Below the pieces are notes generated by a model. That model was given only the letters and a program-made list of their open reading frames with translations, was not told the DNA's origin and made no database searches. A stretch of DNA of 27,924 nt from JAUHWL01 sp964416385 (lineage in GTDB: Bacteria > Bacteroidota > Bacteroidia > Flavobacteriales > Schleiferiaceae), in assembly GCA_964416385.1 (NCBI GenBank), contig CAYQDW010000030.1:1-27924 (forward strand). The letters run 5' to 3'. Shown in pieces: positions 8,101-13,441 of the stretch (position 1 is the first letter of the stretch; each line of letters starts with the position of its first letter). A program made the position numbers and the translations under genes.

Positions 8101-8142
8101 ACTCAGGACTCAAGACTTAAAATTAACAACTAAAGACTTTAA
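8101..8142 (+). promoter_or_regulatory. Direct heptad array just before the S24 regulator start
   Basis: Six contiguous 7-bp units: ACTCAGG at 8101, ACTCAAG at 8108, ACTTAAA at 8115, ATTAACA at 8122, ACTAAAG at 8129 and ACTTTAA at 8136. The array ends one base before the ATG at 8144. Arrays of the same consensus precede dinB, the SRAP gene and dnaE, so it is probably a shared control element, perhaps the operator of this regulator. The binding role is inference. Confidence 0.75.
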
Positions 8143-8143
8143 G

Positions 8144-8932
8144 ATGAGCAACCTAAGTACAAACATCCGCTACCTGCGCAAGCAGAAGGGCCTCACACAA
8201 GAGCAACTCGCCCAGCAAATCGGCATTAAGCGCGCGATGATAGGCGCCTATGAAGAAGGCCGGGCAGAACCCAAGCTACTCACGCTGCAGCACCTGTGCC
8301 AGTTCTTTAAGATCAGAATGGACCAGCTCGTGCTGCGCGACCTTACCCATGAAAAGGCAGAAGAAGAAGTAGATGTAAAAGGGCAGAAGCTGCGCATTTT
8401 ACCAATACCCGTTTCAGAAGACGAGAAAGAACTCGGCACGCTGGTACCCGTAAAAGCAAGTGCCGGCTACCTGAATGGCTATGGCGATGCCGATTATGTA
8501 GGCGCGCTGCCTAAATTCAGTCTGCCATTCCCAGAACTACCGCAAGACCGTACCTACCGCACGTTCCAGATTAGGGGCGATAGCATGTTGCCGGTGCCGC
8601 CCGGGGCGTACATCATTAGCGAGTATGTGCAGGATTGGAATAACATCCGCAATGAAGAATGCTATGTGCTGATTACGCGCGATGAAGGCGTGGTGTACAA
8701 ACGCGTGATCAATAATATGAATGAGGGGCAGTTGCTGCTAAAGAGTGACAACCCGGATTACGCCCCCTACACCGTGCCAATTGGCCGCGTAGTTGAAGTA
8801 TGGAAAGCTGTGGGCGTGGTAAGCTTTGAACTGCCCAACCCCGAGCGCCAGCCGGGCTTGCCGCAAATTGCCGCATTGCTTACCGAGTTAAAGAAGGATG
8901 TGGAGACGTTGAAAGCCAATAGCGGTTCTTGA
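8144..8932 (+). CDS. LexA-like XRE-family repressor with S24 self-cleaving domain
   Basis: A 262-residue two-domain regulator. Residues 3-65 form a Cro/CI helix-turn-helix (IRYLRKQKGLTQEQLAQQIG, then AYEEGRAEPKLLTLQHLC). Residues 100-225 form a LexA/UmuD/CI-type S24 peptidase domain: the cleavage motif is Ala107-Gly108 in VKASAGYLNG, the nucleophile Ser147 is in RGDSMLP, and the general base Lys186 is in GVVYKRV. The cleavage site and dyad look complete, so RecA-stimulated self-cleavage after DNA damage is plausible. No classical LexA is in the window; this protein probably plays that role for the neighbouring polymerase genes. Heptad arrays on both sides of its promoter region suggest autoregulation. 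A short coiled C-terminal tail (LTELKKDVETLKANSGS) follows. Confidence 0.9.
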   Translation: MSNLSTNIRYLRKQKGLTQEQLAQQIGIKRAMIGAYEEGRAEPKLLTLQHLCQFFKIRMDQLVLRDLTHEKAEEEVDVKGQKLRILPIPVSEDEKELGTLVPVKASAGYLNGYGDADYVGALPKFSLPFPELPQDRTYRTFQIRGDSMLPVPPGAYIISEYVQDWNNIRNEECYVLITRDEGVVYKRVINNMNEGQLLLKSDNPDYAPYTVPIGRVVEVWKAVGVVSFELPNPERQPGLPQIAALLTELKKDVETLKANSGS

Positions 8933-8996
8933 TTTTTAGTTGTTTCAACAGCAAACCGCATCATCAAAAAGAGCAATCGAAAAATATCACGGATAA

Positions 8997-9028
8997 TTGA
9001 TATTAAAAACGGCAGTTAGCTATATTTG
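8997..9028 (+). promoter_or_regulatory. Promoter of tRNA-Pro
   Basis: TTG at 8997-8999 and a perfect TAnnTTTG match, TATATTTG, at 9021-9028 are separated by 21 bases. The mature tRNA begins 12 bases later. This is one of the cleanest Bacteroidota-type promoters in the window. Confidence 0.75.
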
Positions 9029-9039
9029 CCGCCCTCTAT

Positions 9040-9112
9040 CGGGATGTAGCTCAGTTGGTAGAGTACACGTCTGGGGGGCGTGTGGTCGCACGTTCAAATC
9101 GTGTCATCCCGA
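9040..9112 (+). tRNA. tRNA-Pro (anticodon GGG)
   Basis: A 73-base cloverleaf folds by eye. The acceptor stem CGGGATG pairs with CATCCCG over all 7 bp, the D arm is GCTC-AGTTGGTA-GAGT, and the anticodon stem CACGT/GCGTG holds the loop CTGGGGG with anticodon GGG. The variable loop is TGGTC and the T arm is GCACG-TTCAAAT-CGTGT. The discriminator base is A; CCA is not encoded. It reads CCC (and probably CCT) proline codons. It sits between the S24 regulator and dinB, with its own promoter and terminator. Confidence 0.95.
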
Positions 9113-9121
9113 CTTCAAATT

Positions 9122-9157
9122 AAAAAGCCTTCTGCGCAAAATCAGGAGGCTTTTTTT
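9122..9157 (+). terminator. Rho-independent terminator after tRNA-Pro
   Basis: A 12-bp stem (AAAAGCCTTCTG with CAGGAGGCTTTT, one G-T pair), loop CGCAAAAT, then a run of seven T from 9151. It lies 10 bases beyond the tRNA. Confidence 0.85.
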
Positions 9158-9295
9158 AGCCTCAACTGGTTTTTACAGGGTTTGATTTTTTTTCTCGTGT
9201 TTGTTAATTTCGGCAAAAACGGAAAATAAATACATAAAAAGTTATGTGCTTTAGGGTTGTTTGCCGCCCCACTAAAGCAACCGTTAGCTGTTCTA

Positions 9296-9316
9296 AATCA
9301 AGACTTAACACTAACA
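9296..9316 (+). promoter_or_regulatory. Short heptad array upstream of dinB
   Basis: Three contiguous 7-bp units: AATCAAG at 9296, ACTTAAC at 9303 and ACTAACA at 9310. This is the shortest and most eroded of the arrays in the cluster. Unlike the others it does not touch the start codon: a CCCGAT palindrome lies between it and the GTG at 9348. Confidence 0.55.
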
Positions 9317-9322
9317 ATTCAT

Positions 9323-9338
9323 CCCGATAGCAATCGGG
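9323..9338. repeat. CCCGAT-AGCA-ATCGGG palindrome in the dinB leader
   Basis: A 6-bp perfect stem with a 4-base loop, ending 9 bases before the GTG start of dinB. A related element (core CGATAGCTATCG) forms the last codons of dnaE at 16372-16390. The shared CCCGATAGC core suggests a small dispersed palindromic repeat family. In mRNA this hairpin could hinder initiation at dinB. Confidence 0.5.
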
Positions 9339-9347
9339 GCTCACACA

Positions 9348-10559
9348 GTGTCACGCAGCATCGTACACCTAGACCTCGACACGTTCTTCGTGTCTGTAGA
9401 GCGCCTGATAGACAGTCGCCTGAACGGTAAGCCTATTTTGATTGGTGGCACCAGCGACCGTGGCGTGGTGGCGGCATGCAGCTATGAGGCGCGTGCCTTT
9501 GGCATACACAGTGCTATGCCCATGCGCATGGCCAAAGAGCTTTGTCCAGAAGCCATTGTTATACGCGGCAACTCGGGCACCTACAGCAAGTATTCGCAAG
9601 ATGTTACCGAGATTATTCGCGAAGAAGTTCCCGTTTTTGAAAAGACCTCGGTAGATGAGTTTTACGTAGACCTTACCGGCATGGATCGTTTTTTCGGCAA
9701 CTACAAGTTTGCTACTGAGTTGCGGCAGCGCATTATGCGCGAAACCGGCCTGCCCATCAGTTTTGGGCTGAGCCAAAACAAAACGGTAAGCAAAGTGGCC
9801 ACAGGCGAGGCCAAACCCAACAATCAGCTCAACATTGATTACGGCAACGAAAAGCCCTTTCTGGCGCCACTCTCGGTACGCAAAATACCCATGGTGGGCA
9901 GCAAGACCTACCAAACGCTGCGCAACTTAGGCGTGCAGCGCATCCAAACGATACAAGAAATGCCGCTGGAAATGATGACCAGCGTGTTTGGTAAAAATGG
10001 CGAAGTAATCTGGAAGAAGGCGCAGGGGGTGGACAACAGCCCCGTGGTGCAGTACTCTGAACGCAAAAGCATAAGCACCGAACGCACCTTTGATAAAGAC
10101 ACCATTGATGTGGTAAAACTGCGCGGCATACTCAGTGCTATGGCCGAAAATCTGGCGTTTCAGCTGCGCAGGGGGCAAAAGCTTACTTCGTGCGTAACCG
10201 TAAAAGTGCGCTACAGCGATTTTAACACACACACCCTGCAAGCACACATACCCTACACGGCTGCCGACCATATCCTCATCCCCAAAGTAAAAGAGCTTTT
10301 TGAGCGGCTTTATGAAAGGCGCTTGCTGGTACGCCTAATCGGTATACGCTACAGCGGCCTGGTGGGCGGTGGTATACAGTTTAATTTGTTTGACGATAAC
10401 GAAGAACTTTACAGCCTGTACAACGCCATGGATAAAATCCGTGACCGCTTTGGCGACCGTGCCGTGCTGCGCGCCAACGGCATAGAAGCGCGTACCATTG
10501 GCCGCTGGAATCCGTTTAACGGAGAGCCGCCACCGCTGCTGGCTAACCGTAGGCAGTAA
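9348..10559 (+). CDS. dinB: Y-family translesion DNA polymerase IV (DinB)
   Basis: A 403-residue Y-family polymerase that copies past DNA lesions with low fidelity. Catalytic residues are in place: Asp9 in HLDLDTFF, and Asp103-Glu104 in TSVDEFYVDL; Phe13 is at the steric-gate position. The palm/fingers carry GTSDRGVVAACSYEARAFG; the thumb has an HhH-like segment (RKIPMVGSKTYQTLRNLGV); the little-finger domain follows. A sliding-clamp-binding motif QFNLF lies at 344-348, with about 55 more residues after it. The start is GTG at 9348, giving the expected N-terminus. It is preceded by a short heptad array and a palindrome. Its position between an S24 regulator and SRAP/dnaE genes points to damage-inducible control. 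Confidence 0.95.
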   Translation: MSRSIVHLDLDTFFVSVERLIDSRLNGKPILIGGTSDRGVVAACSYEARAFGIHSAMPMRMAKELCPEAIVIRGNSGTYSKYSQDVTEIIREEVPVFEKTSVDEFYVDLTGMDRFFGNYKFATELRQRIMRETGLPISFGLSQNKTVSKVATGEAKPNNQLNIDYGNEKPFLAPLSVRKIPMVGSKTYQTLRNLGVQRIQTIQEMPLEMMTSVFGKNGEVIWKKAQGVDNSPVVQYSERKSISTERTFDKDTIDVVKLRGILSAMAENLAFQLRRGQKLTSCVTVKVRYSDFNTHTLQAHIPYTAADHILIPKVKELFERLYERRLLVRLIGIRYSGLVGGGIQFNLFDDNEELYSLYNAMDKIRDRFGDRAVLRANGIEARTIGRWNPFNGEPPPLLANRRQ

Positions 10560-10676
10560 TGGCCTCTTCAACTTCCTCGCAAGAGGAATGATAGAACCCC
10601 GCATACAGGGTATAAAAGGAAGAATGACATAATATGAGAACAGCTAAAGCAGCGTTATGCTTTATAAACATATAAA

Positions 10677-11321
10677 ATGATCAAAAAGATAGGAGTTAGT
10701 GTGTTGATTGTAGTTGGGGTGGTTGCAATCGCTTTAGCAGTATATCGGTGGCATTACTATAAGGAACTTAGAACGGTTCGAGATGAATTAAATAATCTGG
10801 AAGGAGTAGAGGTAATTGGAATAGCAGGTCATCATGATATCACACTAGAAGAAATACATGCAACAATTAATATTGAGGGGAAAGGCCTGATGAGTATTTA
10901 TGGTCTAAAGCCAAATTATCAATTTGAGTATAAAAACAATATTTCACTATGGAAACTTGGCGATTACACGTTTGACAAACTTAGCTGCTTTACAGGGTCT
11001 GGTAAAGGTTCTGTTGGTTTTGGAAGTTCATTGCACTTTACAAGTGACAATCTATATGGTCATAAATTTAAAAGGCCGATACTAAACGTAAAAGATTTGA
11101 TAGCTTCCTATGATGAAATAAAAATGGTATTAGATACGATGCCGCATTTCCCTAAATGGTATCACACTATTGAAAACAGAAAAGAGGAATTTCTAGCCAT
11201 CATAGAGAACAGTTCAAGAGAATATCTAGGAGCATTTGATGCGCTAGCAAGAACGGATTCGTTCATAAATGTCCAAAAGCATTTACCATGGAAAGATTCG
11301 ACATGCTGTTGCAATGATTGA
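10677..11321 (+). CDS. Hypothetical membrane-anchored protein (orphan)
   Basis: A 214-residue protein I do not recognise. Residues 5-23 form one hydrophobic helix (IGVSVLIVVGVVAIALAVY) followed by WHYYKELRTVRDELNNLEG, so it is probably anchored with most of the chain outside. The body has strand-rich stretches (EVIGIAGHHDITLEEIHATI, LHFTSDNLYGHKFKRPIL) and ends with a cysteine-rich tail, STCCCND. It is clearly more AT-rich than dinB and the SRAP gene around it, and no heptad array precedes it, which argues for separate origin and control. It could be a recent insertion into the mutagenesis cluster. Confidence 0.6.
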   Translation: MIKKIGVSVLIVVGVVAIALAVYRWHYYKELRTVRDELNNLEGVEVIGIAGHHDITLEEIHATINIEGKGLMSIYGLKPNYQFEYKNNISLWKLGDYTFDKLSCFTGSGKGSVGFGSSLHFTSDNLYGHKFKRPILNVKDLIASYDEIKMVLDTMPHFPKWYHTIENRKEEFLAIIENSSREYLGAFDALARTDSFINVQKHLPWKDSTCCCND

Positions 11322-11358
11322 TTCGAATTAGAAGAAATGAATTTTAGAATCCCGAATG

Positions 11359-11386
11359 CCCCCGTTGGTGGGGGATATGGGGGAGG
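11359..11386 (+). repeat. G-rich palindromic repeat, left copy beside the DUF559 gene
   Basis: CCCCC (11359-11363), a six-base spacer, GGGGG (11370-11374), then ATAT and GGGGGAGG. The layout, a C5/G5 hairpin followed by a second G5 block and (A/T)GG, recurs at 11818-11845 in the same direction and at 11758-11784 inverted. It ends 4 bases before the preferred DUF559 start. Confidence 0.75.
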
Positions 11387-11390
11387 AAAA

Positions 11391-11804
11391 ATGAAAAACG
11401 ATTTTTACAACAAAAGGCTAAAAGACAACGCAAGAAACCTGCGAAAAGAAATGACTAAGGCAGAAGCTAGCTTGTGGAAGTACGTTTTGCGTGCCAGTAC
11501 AACGGGTTATCCGTTCAGGCGGCAGCGACCAATTTTAAATTACATCGTAGATTTTGTCTGCTTGCCCTTGAAATTAATTATTGAGGTTGATGGCTATTCC
11601 CACTTGCTGGATGAAGTGAAAGAGAAGGATGAAAAACGGCAGAAAAAGCTTGAAAATGCTGGGTTTAAAGTGATTCGGTTTACGGATGAAGAAGTGCTAA
11701 CTGAAATTGATAACGTAAGAGCGGTAATTGAATATGAATTACAGGAACTGGAAAAGTCCTCCCCCCAACCCCCTCCAAAGGGGGAGATGCGAGACGCTGA
11801 TTAA
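11391..11804 (+). CDS. DUF559 endonuclease-domain protein
   Basis: From the ATG at 11391 this is a 137-residue protein of the DUF559 (Vsr/restriction-endonuclease-like) family. Motifs are NARNLRKEMTKAEASLWKYV, a basic FRRQRPI, the core DFVCLPLKLIIEVDG with the acidic catalytic-type residues, and GFKVIRFTDEEVL near the C-terminus. A nuclease function is inferred from the fold; the natural target is not known. The frame opens 18 codons earlier (11337), but that extension (PVGGGYGGGK) merely translates the left G-rich repeat. Likewise the tail SSPQPPPKGEMRDAD is encoded by the inverted repeat copy. The gene is therefore physically fused to the repeat family and may move with it. Confidence 0.85.
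   Translation: MKNDFYNKRLKDNARNLRKEMTKAEASLWKYVLRASTTGYPFRRQRPILNYIVDFVCLPLKLIIEVDGYSHLLDEVKEKDEKRQKKLENAGFKVIRFTDEEVLTEIDNVRAVIEYELQELEKSSPQPPPKGEMRDAD
11758..11784 (-). repeat. G-rich palindromic repeat, inverted copy in the DUF559 3' end
   Basis: Read on the minus strand it has the same order as the left copy: CCCCC, a six-base spacer, GGGGG, two bases, GGGGGGAGG. It lies inside the coding region and supplies the C-terminal residues SSPQPPPKGE. Confidence 0.75.
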
Positions 11805-11817
11805 GAAACGGGAATAT

Positions 11818-11845
11818 CCCCCGCTGGCGGGGGCTAAGGGGGTGG
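11818..11845 (+). repeat. G-rich palindromic repeat, right copy
   Basis: CCCCC, GCTGGC, GGGGG, CTAA, GGGGGTGG, same orientation as the left copy. It ends 3 bases before the SRAP heptad array, so the inserted DNA reaches right up to that control element. Confidence 0.75.
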
Positions 11846-11848
11846 ACA

Positions 11849-11890
11849 ACTAAAGACTCACGACTAAAAACTAAAAACTCACGACTAATA
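11849..11890 (+). promoter_or_regulatory. Six-unit heptad array before the SRAP gene
   Basis: Six gapless 7-bp units: ACTAAAG at 11849, ACTCACG at 11856, ACTAAAA at 11863 and 11870, ACTCACG at 11877, ACTAATA at 11884. The array ends 2 bases before the ATG at 11893. It is the most regular of the arrays in the cluster. No separate TAnnTTTG promoter is visible between it and the upstream repeat. Confidence 0.85.
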
Positions 11891-11892
11891 AA

Positions 11893-12699
11893 ATGTGCGG
11901 CAGATACGTAACCATCTCCAAGCTTAAAGCCATAGAAAAACGCTTTAACATCACCACGCCACAGCCCGAGCTGTATTCCGAAAATACCAACGTGAGCATT
12001 GGCGAGTACGCCCCTGTGATAACGAATGCCAACCCGAGCGAACTTAGCTTCTTCAAATTCGGGTTTACACCCAGTTGGGCCAAAAAGCAGATGTATTTGT
12101 TTAATGCAAGGGCAGAAGGCGACCATAACAAAGAAAACGACCCGCATTACCACGGTGCAAAAGGTATCATCAGCAAGCCGGTTTTCCGCAAAGCCATACG
12201 CAGCCAGCGGTGTTTAGTTATTGCGGATGCATACATTGAAGGCCCTGAAAAAGAGAAGCTTAGCAAACCCTATTTGGTGTATAAAAAGAATGGTGAGCGC
12301 CCTTTTGCTTTTGCCGGAATTTGGGATGTTTGGGTAAACAAAGACACGGGTGAGGAAGTGCGCAGCTTTGCTATTATTACCACCACGAGTTGCGATGTAA
12401 CGGCCAAAATTGGCCACCACCGCAGCCCGGTAATATTACCGCAAGAAGCAGAGCGCGCATGGCTTAGCCACGATGTGCCGCTGGAAGATATTACCTCGCT
12501 ATTGGCGCCATATCCGCCCCACGAATTGAATGCCTACCCAATATCGGCCGCCATAAAAAGCCCAAAAGCAAAAGGCCTGGACTTGCTAAAACCCACCGGC
12601 CAGCGCGTGTTTACCGAATACGATTATGAACTTTACCAGGAACTGCAACTAGAAGGCATGGGCATGACGCAGGCGCGAAAACGGGCGAATGGGATTTGA
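11893..12699 (+). CDS. SRAP / HMCES-YedK family abasic-site DNA-protein crosslink protein
   Basis: A 268-residue SOS response-associated peptidase (SRAP) protein. The invariant Cys2 follows the initiator Met (MCGRYV), and would form a thiazolidine crosslink with abasic sites in single-stranded DNA. Other active-site features: Asn71 in FNARAEG, an acidic residue at the usual Glu position (Glu116 in IADAYIEG), and His175 in GHHRSPVIL, which corresponds to the HxRMP motif with Ser in place of Met. Trp62 in PSWAK also matches the family. The long C-terminal part (KGLDLLKPTGQRVFTEYDYELYQELQ) extends beyond minimal YedK. The gene has its own heptad array and lies convergent to the toxin gene, 13 bp away. 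Confidence 0.93.
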   Translation: MCGRYVTISKLKAIEKRFNITTPQPELYSENTNVSIGEYAPVITNANPSELSFFKFGFTPSWAKKQMYLFNARAEGDHNKENDPHYHGAKGIISKPVFRKAIRSQRCLVIADAYIEGPEKEKLSKPYLVYKKNGERPFAFAGIWDVWVNKDTGEEVRSFAIITTTSCDVTAKIGHHRSPVILPQEAERAWLSHDVPLEDITSLLAPYPPHELNAYPISAAIKSPKAKGLDLLKPTGQRVFTEYDYELYQELQLEGMGMTQARKRANGI

Positions 12700-12712
12700 G
12701 CGCGTTCGATTT

Positions 12713-13048
12713 TTAATACTTCAAAATATCATTCAAACCCGCAATAACCAGACGCAGCTCTTCGGGGGCAATATGGCCCACACGCCTTTTTAAGCGTTGT
12801 TTATCCACCGAACGCACATGAAATGTGAGGATTTCTGAAGCAGCTGCCAAACCATTTTCTGCGGTAGGTTGCAACACCACATTTCCTTTATATCCTTTCA
12901 CTTTTTTGGTTAATGGACAAACAATAACCACGGGCGAATAGGTGTTGAGCACATTTCCGCTTAACACAAGGGCATGGCGCCTGTCGCCTTGTTCGCTGCC
13001 CTTGGTTGGGTCAAAATACATTTCCCAAATCTCACCCTGCTGCATCAT
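12713..13048 (-). CDS. mazF: MazF/PemK-family mRNA endoribonuclease toxin
   Basis: A 111-residue toxin of the MazF/PemK/CcdB fold. It opens with QGEIWEMYFDPTKGSEQGDRRHALVLS, the typical MazF N-terminal strand pair with the active-site loop, followed by VIVCPLTKK and the core ILTFHVRSVDKQRLKRRVG. Family toxins cut mRNA at short sequences; the specificity here cannot be read from sequence. The coding region overlaps the antitoxin gene upstream by 17 bases, the usual coupling of such pairs. Two ATG codons are adjacent (13048 and 13045), and either could serve. It faces the SRAP gene with only 13 bp between the stops. Confidence 0.92.
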   Translation of the reverse strand: MMQQGEIWEMYFDPTKGSEQGDRRHALVLSGNVLNTYSPVVIVCPLTKKVKGYKGNVVLQPTAENGLAAASEILTFHVRSVDKQRLKRRVGHIAPEELRLVIAGLNDILKY

Positions 13049-13307
13049 CGTGGGTGTTTAATTGGGTCAGGTATTCGGCCATTCCATCTTCGGCCATGGC
13101 TAAGATATCTGCATCATGCGCCATTTGTTTATATGACTTGATGTACTCGGCTTTGGTAATCTGATCGAGATAAACCTCAAGTGAACGCTCAATAATGCGG
13201 TTTTTAGGCAAATTTAGTTTTTGTGCGGCATCGCTCAAACGCTTCAGCAAGTTATCGGGCAGGGAAGAAGTGAAGGTACTCTTAACAATTTGTTTTGAAA
13301 TCGCCAT
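13032..13307 (-). CDS. Ribbon-helix-helix antitoxin partner of MazF
   Basis: A 91-residue protein. The N-terminal half is a ribbon-helix-helix DNA-binding domain: a basic strand KSTFTSSLPDNLLKRLSDAA, then KLNLPKNRIIERSLEVYLDQI. The acidic C-terminal half (HDADILAMAEDGMAEYLTQLNTHDD) would wrap the toxin. It precedes and overlaps the MazF gene and probably represses the operon. Its start lies 130 bp from the divergent dnaE start, so the intergenic region holding the dnaE heptad array is shared by the two transcription units. Confidence 0.88.
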   Translation of the reverse strand: MAISKQIVKSTFTSSLPDNLLKRLSDAAQKLNLPKNRIIERSLEVYLDQITKAEYIKSYKQMAHDADILAMAEDGMAEYLTQLNTHDDAAG

Positions 13308-13385
13308 TGTAAATCATGTTTACATTTCATATTTATAATCGAAATAACGCAGCGAGTTATTTGTCATTCAGCATAAAAACAAAGC

Positions 13386-13441
13386 ACCAAAGACTCACGA
13401 CTAAGCACTAGAGACTCAGGACTTAGAACTCAAAACTTGTT
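13386..13441 (+). promoter_or_regulatory. Eight-unit heptad array running into the dnaE start codon
   Basis: Units in register: ACCAAAG at 13386, ACTCACG at 13393, ACTAAGC at 13400, ACTAGAG at 13407, ACTCAGG at 13414, ACTTAGA at 13421, ACTCAAA at 13428, ACTTGTT at 13435. The last unit contains the TTG start (13437-13439). It is the longest array in the window. Confidence 0.82.

Noticed and set aside
8997..9185. 62-codon plus-strand frame
   Set aside because: It runs through the tRNA-Pro gene and its terminator, so it is not a protein gene.
9040..9340. tRNA-Pro as an integration (attachment) site for an island
   Set aside because: Only the 8-base CATCCCGA of the tRNA end recurs nearby (9320-9327), too short for an att site, no integrase gene is present, and the composition shift begins upstream of the tRNA.
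9369..9914. 181-codon minus-strand frame within dinB and similar long shadow frames in dnaE, tex and the SRAP gene
   Set aside because: They are antisense frames of well-identified genes with no motif of their own, explained by the codon bias of the real genes.
11337..11390. Upstream start of the DUF559 gene
   Set aside because: The extra 18 codons are translated repeat sequence; family members begin near the KNDFYNKRLKDNAR segment.
8042..13441. Heptad arrays as a CRISPR array or phase-variable microsatellite
   Set aside because: Units are 7 bp with no spacers, so not CRISPR. Units differ from each other by drift while the period is kept, which does not fit recent slippage.
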